Counted from the first letter of the stretch, positions 1 to 8,364 are shown. The stretch: DNA of 11,252 nucleotides from Glomus cerebriforme (GCA_003550305.1 QKYT01000622.1:36308-47559), one strand, 5' to 3'. Numbers and translations: made by a program. The notes: a model not told the origin generated them from the sequence alone.

Positions 1-1460
1 CTAAAGAACCTGAAAAAATTTTTAACTCACCCGATTTTAATACAATTTCAGAAAAAATTTTAATTTCTCTTATTCAACATGATAATCTTAAAATGAATGA
101 AGTTCAAGTTTGGGAATATGTGCTTAAATGGGGTATTGCTCAAAATCCTGAACTTTCTTCAGATCCTTCAAGTTATTCAAATGATGATTTTAATGTTTTG
201 AAGAATACTTTACAAAAATGTATTCCTTTCATTAAATTTACTAAATTTACTTCTAAAGAATTTTTGAATAAAGTATATCCATATAAGAAGATTATACCTG
301 AAGATTTATGTGACAATTTAATTAAATATTTTTTGGATAATAATGGTAATTCATATAAAATTGCTGCCGAAAATGGCTGTGGTATTGCACAAAATAATCT
401 TGGAATTTCATATGAAAATGGTGAAGGTACGGAAAAAGACTTAGAAAAAGCTATTTATTGGTATAACAAAGCAGCAGAAAATGGGAATGATGCAGCACAA
501 TATAATTTAGGTCGGTGTTATGGACTTGGAATAGGAGTGGAAAAAAATGAGGCTAAAGCATTTGAATATTATAAAAAATCAGCTGATCAAGGATATTTAA
601 ATGCTCAATGTAGTCTTGGTTATTTGTATGATAAAGGAATCGGAATTGGTGTTAATAAAGAAAAAGCAGTTGAATTATATAGAATTGCTGCTGAAAAAGG
701 ACATATTATATCGCAAAGTAATCTTGGAATTCTATATGAATATGGTAAAGGTGTAGAAAAAGATTTAGAAAAAGCTATTTATTGGTATGACAAAGCAGCA
801 GAAAATGAATATGAAATTGCACAATATAATTTAGGAAGGTGTTATAGAAATGGAAAAGGGGTTGAAAAAAATGATGTTAAAACATTTGAATATTATAAAA
901 AATCGGCTGATCAAGGATATTTAAATGCTCAATTTGGTCTTGGTTTTTTGTTTGATAAAGGAATTGGAACTGAAGTTAATATGGCAAAAGCATTTGAATA
1001 TTATAAAATTTCTGCTGAGAAAGGACATAATATTGCACAATATAATCTTGGAGTTTTTTATGAAACTGGTAAAGGCACAGTAAAAGATTTAGAAAAAGCT
1101 ATTAATTGGTATAATAAAGCGGCAGAAAATGGGTATAAAGCCGCACAATATAACTTAGGCAGGTGTTATAGATATGGAGAAGGAGTTGAAAAGGATGAAG
1201 TTAAAGCATTTGAATATTATAAAAAATCAGCTGATCAAGGATATATACATGCTCGATTTCAACTTGGACATTGTTATTATAACGGAATTGGAATTAATAT
1301 TAATAAAGAAAAAGCATTTGAATTATATAAAATTGCTGCTGAAAAAGGGCATAATGATGCACAATATAAGCTTGGATATCTATATGAAAATGGCGAGGGA
1401 ACTGAAAAAAATGCAGAAAAGGTTGTTTATTGGTTCCAAAAAGCGGCAGAAAATAGATAA
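1..1460 (+). CDS. BACK-domain protein with ten Sel1 repeats (5' end outside window)
   Basis: The reading frame is open from base 3, upstream of the first ATG at 93, so the true start is outside the window. The first ~115 residues in view match the BACK segment of the other BTB proteins here: EKILISLIQHDNL, VQVWEYVLKWG, NTLQKCIPFI and PYKKIIP all have close counterparts in the two BTB-BACK-TLDc genes. A BTB domain is therefore expected just upstream (inference). From about base 345 the protein is a Sel1 solenoid. Ten units carry the landmark LGxxYxxGxGV, then KAxxYYxxAAxxG and AQ, with a strict 36-residue pitch. Sel1 repeats are alpha-helical protein-interaction scaffolds; BTB-BACK proteins often recruit targets to CUL3 ubiquitin ligases. 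Here Sel1 takes the place of the TLDc domain as the C-terminal module. The TAA at 1458-1460 falls inside a repeat unit, so the protein looks C-terminally shortened relative to an ancestor. Family assignment is confident; partners are unknown. Confidence 0.9.
   Translation, partial: KEPEKIFNSPDFNTISEKILISLIQHDNLKMNEVQVWEYVLKWGIAQNPELSSDPSSYSNDDFNVLKNTLQKCIPFIKFTKFTSKEFLNKVYPYKKIIPEDLCDNLIKYFLDNNGNSYKIAAENGCGIAQNNLGISYENGEGTEKDLEKAIYWYNKAAENGNDAAQYNLGRCYGLGIGVEKNEAKAFEYYKKSADQGYLNAQCSLGYLYDKGIGIGVNKEKAVELYRIAAEKGHIISQSNLGILYEYGKGVEKDLEKAIYWYDKAAENEYEIAQYNLGRCYRNGKGVEKNDVKTFEYYKKSADQGYLNAQFGLGFLFDKGIGTEVNMAKAFEYYKISAEKGHNIAQYNLGVFYETGKGTVKDLEKAINWYNKAAENGYKAAQYNLGRCYRYGEGVEKDEVKAFEYYKKSADQGYIHARFQLGHCYYNGIGININKEKAFELYKIAAEKGHNDAQYKLGYLYENGEGTEKNAEKVVYWFQKAAENR
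438..1409 (+). repeat. Three tandem 324-bp higher-order Sel1 units (each three 36-residue repeats)
   Basis: The codons for (D/N)LEKAI(Y/N)WY recur at 438, 762 and 1086, with a degenerate fourth at 1410, a spacing of exactly 324 bp each time. The codons for (A/T)FEYYKKSADQGY recur at 558, 882 and 1206 with the same spacing. Unit types follow the order A (LEKAIYWY...AAEN), B (FEYYKKSADQG), C (ELYKIAAEKGH), repeated without any indel. Units of one type resemble each other more than their neighbours, so the array grew by duplicating a three-repeat block rather than single repeats. No single motif inside is unusual for Sel1. Confidence 0.92.
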
Positions 1461-1660
1461 GCACATAATAACTTAGTATATATTAAATTGAATATTTGAG
1501 TTGTATAAAAAGTTTGCTGAAATGATATGTAAATGCAAAATTTCATTTTTAATATTGTCATGTAAGGCGAATTAGAATAAATGAATAAAGAAAAGGTTTA
1601 ATTAGATATGGGTGTAACAGAGCATTTGATTATTATAGAGCAGCAGTTGAAAAAATATTC
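1461..1660 (+). pseudogene. Decayed Sel1 repeats continuing past the stop codon
   Basis: Right after the TAA the same frame reads AHNNLVY, which fits the AQYNLGxCY landmark. At about 1489-1525 a stretch resembles FELYKKFAE but carries stops. At 1622-1654 the bases encode AFDYYRAAVEK, a clear Sel1 helix, in a different frame. Between them NKEKV-like sequence also matches the unit. In-frame stops and shifts make this non-coding now. It shows that the upstream protein once had at least one or two more repeats. Compared with the preceding unit, a six-base loss at the repeat boundary appears to have brought the TAA into frame. Confidence 0.7.
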
Positions 1661-2394
1661 ATTTAATAAATTTATTCTCGTGAATCAATATTTTTTTATT
1701 TCTTTTTTTTTTTATCTGATATTTTTTCAATAAATAAGTTGATCAAAATAAATAAATATATCTTTTTCCTAATTATTTTTATTACACATGGCACAAACTA
1801 TTTCCCTTAATAATTTGAATTTCCTAAAATCTGAAGTTATTCATAATATCCGAAATCAATTTAATATATTGTATCCTGAAATTTTATCATAAATTATTTA
1901 ATACATTAAATGGTATATTTATTTTATAAAAATGTTGAAAACAAAAATTACTTTCCAAATCACTTTACTTAATTTGGACGTAAATATAATAATACTATTA
2001 TAAAAATTATTTTCATGTATTAGGCTACATTACCAAAGGACGATCACTGGGTCAGTTAAATATAATTTGCTTTACATAATATATAACCGTTTTTGAAAGG
2101 GAGTATAAAACATAAAAACTATCCCTAGCATTGCTGGACCACCAGATGTTTATTTAATCAGAAAATCGAAAAGAATTTTGTACTTTGATTACATAATTGT
2201 CAAAACAAATAATCTTCTTAAAACACAATAATAAAAAAAACAAACACTTTTCCTTGCACATTGTACAAACTTAATAAATATGGCATTTTATGAACTAATT
2301 TATAGTTGAATAAATTACAATATAATAATAAAAGCAACTGGCTGACATCATTTCATTTTTGAGTATTTAAATATGAACATGTGCATATCAGATA
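1661..2394. other. Intergenic, no supported gene
   Basis: The stretch is very AT-rich with no extended reading frame. A 34-codon frame (MAQTISLNNLNFLK...) runs from 1788 to the TAA at 1890-1892. Its composition is less extreme than the background, but it has no recognised family and no visible continuation by splicing. A slightly GC-richer patch lies at about 2020-2150. It holds no domain, tRNA shape or terminal repeat that I could identify. Confidence 0.5.
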
Positions 2395-2920
2395 TAGTTT
2401 CTCTTCATCCTTTACACAACGAAGAAAATAATAAACTATCTTTTAGTGATGTAATAATTAATTAGAATTCCATTGGAATACTGTATATCCAAGAATTTCA
2501 CTGCTATCTTTCATTTTAAGAACTGTTATAGTATGAAATTTATTATCACAACCGATCTATTTTCAATATGTTTATTTGTAATAATTTTGAATCAATGTTT
2601 TTATTATAATCATTATTAAAATAACATTTATGTACTTCTTGGACATTATCTCTTTATACGGATATATTTTATTTAATAATCCTTTAAACATAATAAATAT
2701 AATGAAAGGAATATATTTTGCAAAATATTTTTTAAGGCATTAAAATCATCATTTGAATATCTGAAGGGAGTTTCAGATTTTTATTTAAGTGCATGCTCCC
2801 AAACTTGAATTTCACTCATTGAACCTTTTCATGTTTAAGAGAGATTAAATTTTTTTCTCGTTAATTATGTACGAATTTCCAAGAATCAAAGCTCATTTGA
2901 TTTATTTTGCTTTGTCTTTA
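2395..2920 (-). pseudogene. Decayed BACK-TLDc gene relic
   Basis: On the minus strand this segment aligns by eye with the BTB-BACK-TLDc copy at the right end of the window. From high to low coordinate it shows: a degraded SEKILISLIQ-like stretch (2830-2880); the codons for MSEIQVW (about 2800-2825); a NTL...CIPFI-like stretch rich in gaps (about 2690-2760); and TLDc pieces matching DSNEILGGY and the following EWKF (about 2460-2510), then KDSFIFSF and VKDE (2400-2450). Many small deletions and stops break every frame, and the region between BACK and TLDc is shortened. The BTB exon and TLDc end were not found. This is an old relic of the same family and cannot make a protein. It matches the first gene's BACK at least as well as the TLDc copies in the segment near 2830-2880. 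Confidence 0.75.
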
Positions 2921-3540
2921 ATAATTAAAAGGGTTACACAAATAAAGAATTAATTCCTGAAAACTTGATTCACTTGCAACGACAAAAATATTAGTGATCA
3001 TAATTTTCTAACGAAATCTTTTCTCCATAAAGTAAAAAAAAATATTTATTAAACGATAATACATATTTCATAATTTTATTCTTTCTTACGTCGAGATTTA
3101 TTTCGGGTAAAAATATTTGGTAATTTAATGTAATAAAGTTCCATCATTTTCATGGTAAGAGAAAATTTTTCATACCAATTAATCGTAAATAGGACTTACC
3201 TTGGTTAAATTGGAAATTAAATTCTTTTCTGACTATTATCATCGTAAAAATAGGGAAGTTCTTTTTTTTTTTTTTTTTAATTTTAAGGAAAATTGTACAT
3301 CGATTAATATAACAAATTTTTTAGTTACAACTATTGTTAGAGCATTATCTGTTACAATATACAATTAATAAAATTTTAACTTCAATGACTTTTATGAAAG
3401 AAATAATTAATTACTTTATTAAAAACAATTTGATTATTTGATGATAGATTGATGGTTTATCGGTGATAAAAAATATTTTTATGCATTACTCATTTTATAC
3501 TCTATTTTGTGACATAAATTGCTAAAATATTGTAATATTA
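2921..3540. other. Intergenic, no supported gene
   Basis: This is AT-rich sequence with scattered stops on both strands and a run of 17 T at 3262-3278. I found no domain, splice-consistent exon chain or repeat in it. Confidence 0.5.
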
Positions 3541-3985
3541 CTACTATTATTCTGTATACGTGAGTCATCAACAAATAGAATAAATCAAATAAATCACAAA
3601 AAATGTAGATTGGAATAAATTTTCAAATATAAATACCTACCCTTCTTTCTTTTCTCTTCACTCTACTTACTCTCATTCTCTCTATTCACCTTGATTGATT
3701 ATTTTATTAAAAAAATACAATATATCAACGACAATACTAAATAGATAAAGAAATAGAAACATTATTGTTTGAATAGTAAAAGCTTCTCCCTTATTTTATG
3801 TAATAATTTTTTTATACACTATTTATCCGCATTTTTTAAGAGAATAGTAGCCACTCTTGAACCTAGATATTTTGCACACTACACAATTTTATTTTGAATT
3901 ATATTAATATTTATGATTTTTTTTTACAGTTTTTGCCATGATAAAATCAAATGGAGATTGTTTTCTAATTAGTAAGTTAAAGTTA
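3541..3985 (+). repeat. Promoter-like block, plus-strand copy of an inverted pair
   Basis: This block is homologous to the reverse complement of 8365-8800. Shared parts in order are: a TGAGTCAT site at 3561; TCACAAA-type spacer; the octamer TATAAATA at 3628-3635; a pyrimidine-rich stretch with CTATTCAC; a core at 3851-3894 identical over 44 nt to 8464-8507; and an exon-like segment near 3930-3971. The segment is preceded by a T-run and ACAG and followed by GTAAGTTAA. In the frame shared with the other copy it encodes CHDKSNGDCFLI, but this copy has one extra A that breaks the frame. The order looks like a promoter, 5' leader and first short coding exon of a duplicated gene. The gene itself is not recognised. 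Confidence 0.7.
3561..3635 (+). promoter_or_regulatory. bZIP-type TGAGTCA site plus TATA box
   Basis: TGAGTCA at 3561-3567 is the classic Gcn4/AP-1 bZIP half-site palindrome. TATAAATA follows at 3628-3635, and then a long pyrimidine tract (about 3640-3690) typical of fungal start regions. The same arrangement occurs in the inverted copy, where TGACTCA is at 8781-8787 and the TATA box at 8734-8741. That conservation is the main support. The transcribed gene would run rightward. Confidence 0.5.
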
Positions 3986-4031
3986 GCATTTGCATGATCT
4001 CTATATAATTGTATTTCATTTTTTAGATGAA

Positions 4032-4267
4032 GTAAGTTTTGGATTTCAAATGAGATAGGCAAGTATCACCCTATATTCTATCACTTAGGATAGTTTCTAC
4101 CTTTACCCGAAGTATAGTGGCAGTAGGGTAAAAAGGAGGCCTCCCACCAGGCTAGTTTTGCAACTGTAGACGACCTTGGTTCGTTGGAAACCCATAGCAT
4201 ATGCCCATGTCTCCCGGCTGGTCTTGAAGGTTGCAGCTTATTTATGATTTAAATTTAGATTAATTTA
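4032..4267. mobile_element. GC-rich island bounded by a 9-bp direct repeat; possible small non-autonomous element
   Basis: The bases around 4060-4240 are far richer in GC than the surrounding DNA. The 9-mer TTAGATGAA occurs at 4023-4031 and again at 4268-4276, just outside the island, as a target duplication would. Inside are the perfect palindrome GGAGGCCTCC (4135-4144) and the inverted pair TTTACCC (4102-4108) / GGGTAAA (4126-4132). A GGTTCG at about 4178 recalls the start of a pol III B box, but the full B box is not matched and no convincing A box is seen. There are no long terminal inverted repeats. It could be a SINE-like insertion, a structured RNA, or a relic; I do not recognise it. 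Confidence 0.3.
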
Positions 4268-4437
4268 TTAGATGAATTATTTTCCCGTGGATCATATATA
4301 ACGAAAAAGACATGATAAATTAAGGTGAGAATTGAAATTTACTTTTTTTATCTTCCTTTTGTTATTTTAGTAGTGTGCATTTTTTATGAATTTTTGCAAA
4401 TTTTTATAAACTATTACTATTTACATTGTGAGGGTTT

Positions 4438-4645
4438 ATTTTTGAAAATTGTGATTATAATCACTTGGGATTTTGTTATGATACCGGAGATGGAGTATCG
4501 AAATTGTTAATAAACAAAAGCATTTAAATTTTATGAAAAGCAACAAATTTGGGATGTTTTAATATATGAATTTGAAAAAAAGGAATAAAAAAAGTATATA
4601 CTGAAGTAGTATAAAAATCGGAGATGAAAATGCTCAAAAATAAAT
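4438..4645 (+). pseudogene. Two-unit Sel1 repeat relic
   Basis: From 4444 one frame reads ENCDYNHLGFCYDTGDGV, a textbook Sel1 landmark. The bases at 4517-4540 encode KAFKFYEK in the next frame, at the right distance for the same unit. A second unit ends with GDENAQ at 4620-4637. Stops and at least one frameshift separate these pieces, so it is not translated as a whole. It lies on the same strand as, and downstream of, the promoter-like block at 3541, so it may be what remains of that gene (inference). Confidence 0.65.
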
Positions 4646-4992
4646 AAGAAAAACCTTTAATTTTGTATAAGAATTAATAACATTAACTTATATAATATTA
4701 TTTACTAAAATTATCGAGATTGTAACTTTAGATTTCATTTAGTTTATAATTTCATAATTTTACTCAATGTTATCATATCATTATAAACGATTTCTCTATT
4801 TAAATTCTTTTATTTATTTTGTTTTTTAAGTGCAAATGATTTTATTAAATTTATATGTTGTCTATCTCTAAATGACAAATAGACTTCTACCACTTAAAAT
4901 AATAAAAGCACAATAGATGTGACAAACATTTTACTCAATACAATACTTTAAAGAATAAATGAAAGAATTAATTGTTACTAATTTAATTTTGT
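4646..4992. other. Intergenic, 3' flank of the Hsp20 gene
   Basis: AT-rich sequence without a supported gene. It should contain the 3' untranslated region of the leftward Hsp20 gene. The only obvious AATAAA on that strand overlaps the stop codon. Confidence 0.45.
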
Positions 4993-5445
4993 TTATTGTA
5001 TTTCGATTTTTTTGCTAGAATGTTCAGACTTGGGGAGCTTCAATTTGAGAAGACCGTTCTCAAATTTAGCGGTAATATTATCACCTTTTACATTTGATGG
5101 TAATAAAATACCACGAGTAAAGGAACCATAGCAACGTTCTTGGACAAGAGCATTTCCTTCTTTGAATTTTTCATCTTTTTTAGTTTCACCAGAGATTATA
5201 AGAGTATTATCACGAATATCAACATTAATTTGATCCTTATTTAATCCCTATAAAAAATTATGTTTTAATATATTTGAATTTAAAAATATGTAAATAAATA
5301 GAAAATATAAAGAACCTACCGGTAATTCAGCATTAACAATCAATTCCTTATCAGTTTCGTGAACGTCTAATGGAACCAGGTTAGGACAGATGTTATCATT
5401 TCTAATGAAATTCTCGAAAAAATTGTTAATATTGATAAGAGACAT
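4993..5445 (-). CDS. Small heat shock protein (Hsp20/alpha-crystallin family), two exons
   Basis: Exon 1 runs from 5445 to 5320 (42 codons from ATG) and exon 2 from 5247 to 4993. The 72-nt intron (5319-5248) starts GTAGGT and ends TATAG. Joining them keeps the frame (...AELP then GLNKD...) and gives 126 residues. The short N-terminal arm holds FFENFIRND. The alpha-crystallin domain shows VPLDVHETDKELIVNAELPG, then INVDIRDNTLIISGE, then RCYGSFTRGILLP, then the signature AKFENGLLKLKLPK (A-x-x-x-x-G-x-L). The tail ends KKIEIQ, containing the I-x-I motif that docks neighbouring dimers. Such proteins are ATP-independent holdases that form oligomers and bind unfolding proteins in the cytosol. The length suits a short fungal member. 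Upstream heat shock elements agree with the assignment. The frame is intact with no ambiguous bases, so it is probably functional. Confidence 0.95.
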
Positions 5446-5534
5446 TTTGTATGACTATTAATTAGAAAAAAGTAAATGTCGGTTTTAGGTTTGATAAATT
5501 GGCGAAGTCTCTGGAAATGTTGAATTTAAAGATG

Positions 5535-5664
5535 TATTTATACTTTTAAAAAAAAATTCAAATTTTTTCTCGCAATTTCTATCGAATGACGATGCATTTA
5601 AATGACTCAATTTTTTGAGTATGACGAGAAATTTCTCGAAATTTTTTTATTGGCTGGAAATTTC
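5535..5664 (-). promoter_or_regulatory. Heat shock promoter: TATA box and heat shock elements
   Basis: On the minus strand TATAAATA lies at 5542-5535, about 90 nt before the Hsp20 ATG. At 5627-5646 the bases read AGAAATTTCTCGAAATTT, alternating GAA and TTC at 5-bp intervals: a trimeric to tetrameric heat shock element. A second GAA-nn-TTC lies at 5657-5664. A TGACTCA at 5603-5609 forms part of an inverted ACTCAA/TTGAGT pair. The layout predicts HSF1-driven, heat-inducible transcription, with possible bZIP input. Confidence 0.8.
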
Positions 5665-5682
5665 AGGTGTTTTCTATAAACA

Positions 5683-5709
5683 TTTTTTTTTTTTTTAAAA
5701 AAAAAAAAA
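5683..5709. repeat. T14-A13 self-complementary tract
   Basis: Fourteen T are directly followed by thirteen A, upstream of the heat shock elements. Poly(dT)/poly(dA) tracts exclude nucleosomes in fungi and often lie beside inducible promoters. The exact length may be a sequencing artefact. Confidence 0.7.
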
Positions 5710-6220
5710 TAAATGAACTATTTTACTTATTTTAACTATACTACTACTCCAGCCACAAATAATTTAATATTAAATATTTTCATTATAATACATAAATTTA
5801 TACATTTTTTTACTTTTGGTATCTTTTTACTACCAAGCTAGTATACAAAAGAGAACTTAATCTATTATTTGAGAAAATGGAATCCATCTTATTAATGAAT
5901 AGTATCAATCAAATAATACTTAAAATTTAAATTATTAAAAAAAGTTGAATGATTTTTTTTTAGACATTCATTTATTTTATCAAAAGTAACATGTATGATT
6001 GGACCACCGCATGATGTTAAAACGGTCGATCATTATAAGAAGTTCGATCGATAATTCCAACCATAATTATGTAATCCATAAATTGATGCGTCAGCTAATG
6101 TATTTTTTTTTTATGTAATTATGTAACTCATTCTAATTATATTAGCGGATTTCTGTAAGACTTTATTTATTTTATTATATATCTTTTATTGTCACTTTAT
6201 TTGTGATACGAAATTGTACC
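5710..6220. other. Intergenic, between divergent Hsp20 and BTB genes
   Basis: AT-rich sequence with no supported gene. A small patch around 6000-6050 is richer in GC and contains repeated CGATC motifs in both orientations. Its role is unknown. Confidence 0.45.
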
Positions 6221-6221
6221 T

Positions 6222-6269
6222 ATATTTATAAATGACTATCGTTCTTTCGTCTTTTTTCTGACTATAAAA
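6222..6269 (+). promoter_or_regulatory. Candidate TATA elements of the BTB-BACK-TLDc gene
   Basis: TATAAAA lies at 6263-6269, about 40 nt before the ATG at 6306, in a pyrimidine-rich setting that implies a very short leader. A second TATATTTATAAAT stretch lies near 6221-6233. In DNA this AT-rich, TATA matches alone are weak evidence. Confidence 0.35.
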
Positions 6270-6305
6270 TCCTCTTATCTTCGTCCTTTTTCAAATTTGT
6301 ATTAA

Positions 6306-7786
6306 ATGATGGAGAATAAACTTTTGCCAAAATTATCACAAAATTTAATTGAAATTTTAGATGATGACGAATATTATGATACTATAATTGAAGTTGGTAA
6401 CGATCCTTACGTAAAAATATTTCATGCTCATGCGGCCATTTTAAATTATCGTTCTCCTTATTTACGAAGAATTTTGTCAACGAATGAAAAGAAATATGAT
6501 GGAACTTTGATAAATATTAAGTTACCAAATATCTTACCAGAAAGTTTTCAAATAATATTAAGGTAAAAATTTATATAAAAAAAAAAATCATTTTATTTTG
6601 TCCTAACAAACTTTTAAATAAATTGGTTGGTTTAATTATTTTAGGTATATTTATGGAGGAAGACTTTTTTTGGAAGAATATGATAATTTAGATATCATTA
6701 GAATCTTGGTTTCTGCTAATGAACTTGGTCTTCAAGAATTAATCCCATATTTAGAATCATTTTTAATTGAAAACAATGAAAGTTGGATGGAACAAAATTT
6801 TAAATTTATATATCAAATAAGCTTTGAAAATGTTTCTTTTTAGGACTTCAAAAATATTGTATGGATTTAATTTCTAAAAATCCAAATAAAATATTTAATT
6901 CACCAAATTTTTCTTCAATTCCAGAAAAACTTTTAGTCACGCTTATTCAAAATAATGATCTTCAAATAAGTGAAATTCAAGTTTGGGAACATGTACTTAA
7001 ATGGGGACTTGCTCANAATCNNGAACTTCCNTNTGACCCTACAAGTTTTTCAAGAGATGATTTCAATACTTTAAAGAATACCTTACAACATTGTATTCCT
7101 TTTATTAGACTTCATAATTTATCCTCTAAGGAATTTTTGAAAAAAGTATTACCCTATAAAAAATTTTTCCAAAAGAATTTTTTAAAGATTTATTAGAATT
7201 TTTTTTAAAGAATGATTGTAAACAATCAAAATCTCGTATCGCTAAAGAGATCAAATTGATAAATATTGATTCTAGGATAATTACATTTCAACATGCTGAA
7301 TTAATCTCAAAATGGATTGATAAATTAGAAATTAAAGATAAATTGGCAACTTCTTATGAATTCAAACTACTATATCATTATAATTTTCATGATGAGTTTA
7401 ATATCGAAAAATTTCGTGAAATTTGTAAAGATAAATCTCGTACTATAATAATTATTAAAGTAAAAGATAGTAATGAAATTCTTGGAGGATATAATCCGAT
7501 TGAATGGAAATTTAATTATAATTATGATATCACTAAAGATAGTTTTATATTTTCTTTTAGTAATGTTAGTATTGAAAATTATATTTTAAGTCGTGTAAAT
7601 ATTGAAAGAAATGCTATATATAATATTCCTTATGGTCTATCATTTGGTGGTAGAGACCTGTTAATATATCGAATATATGATGGAACATTAAAAATTACTT
7701 GTGATAAAATTTCTTATGAAAGACAAATCAGAAAAACATGTAATCCATGTTCTTTAAAAGAATTAGAAATATTTCAAATTATGTAA
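6306..7786 (+). CDS. BTB-BACK-TLDc protein gene, two exons, two homopolymer frameshifts
   Basis: Exon 1 (6306-6562) encodes the front of a BTB domain: YYDTIIEVGNDP, then FHAHAAILNYRSPYLRRIL. The intron is 6563-6644 (82 nt, GTAAAA...TTTTAG, branch-like CTAAC near 6602). Exon 2 resumes with RYIYGGRLFLEEYD, closing BTB. BACK follows, with IQVWEHVLKWGLA and NTLQHCIPFI. TLDc has ITFQHAELISKWID, then ICKDKSRTIIIIKV, then NEILGGYNPIEWKF, ending in LEIFQIM. BTB-BACK proteins are usually CUL3 ligase adaptors; TLDc proteins act in oxidative stress resistance or V-ATPase regulation. Two one-base losses break the frame. One, near 6838-6841, is in a T-run and creates TAG at 6841. The other, near 7158-7163, is in an A-run that is one base longer in the paralogue. 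Five ambiguous bases lie at 7016-7033. The frameshifts may be assembly errors; otherwise this is a young pseudogene. Confidence 0.88.
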
Positions 7787-8364
7787 AATTTTATATCTTA
7801 AATACTAGTAACATCTTTCGTAATTTTATTTAAATAAATATTTATTTTAAATATTTAATAATTTGTTTGATAAAGCTAATTATTAGAAAAAAATATTTAA
7901 AAGAAGTAGACGTTATTTACGTTCAAAAATCATGATTTATTTGTTAATTAAGAAACTTCTAGATTTTATTTTTGCATTTCGTGTCAGAATATGTACTTAC
8001 ATATGACTTATTTGGGCTATTTATAATTGATTTAAAATGATTTATTCATATAAAAAATTTATATAAGGAAATATTACATAATTTAATTATCATCAAATCA
8101 AATTAATCTTATTATCAAAGAAATGTGACGTGAAACCTGTGTATTATTGTTGATCTCCAACAATTTAAATTCTAGTTTTTCAGATAAAAGTGAGTTTAGA
8201 ATAGCAAAAATATTAAATTTGAAAAGAATTTATGAACGATTCGTTTCTTAGTAATTATTAGAAAATAAATAACCGATAATATTATCCATCAGATGAGGTA
8301 TGATTCGCATATTATTAGTCATAATATATTCAATACCCTCATTAGGCTAGACGCTTCTTAATTG
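7787..8364. other. Intergenic, no supported gene
   Basis: AT-rich sequence with stops in every frame. If the promoter-like block at 8365-8800 drives a leftward transcript, it would cross here, but I could not find a continuing exon. Confidence 0.45.

Noticed and set aside
438..1409. Regular repeats that could suggest a CRISPR-like or satellite array
   Set aside because: The period is 324/108 bp and coding, with Sel1 landmarks in frame. There are no spacers.
1174..1476. 100-codon plus-strand frame rich in K, I and L
   Set aside because: It overlaps the Sel1 gene in another frame. Its sequence is the shifted reading of the repeats.
4110..4190. Possible tRNA or pol III A/B boxes in the GC-rich island
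   Set aside because: Only GGTTCG matches well. No cloverleaf forms and the A box is not convincing.
4325..4510. 61-codon hydrophobic plus-strand frame
   Set aside because: It begins with GTG, not ATG, is low-complexity AT DNA, and its end overlaps the Sel1 relic in another frame.
2130..6020. Shared TGGACCACC near 2137 and 6000 on the same strand
   Set aside because: The match is about nine bases, with only a vague GATGTT similarity after it. It may be chance.
6001..6055. Repeated CGATC motifs as a possible hairpin or operator
   Set aside because: The pairing is short and imperfect, with no neighbouring feature to support a function.
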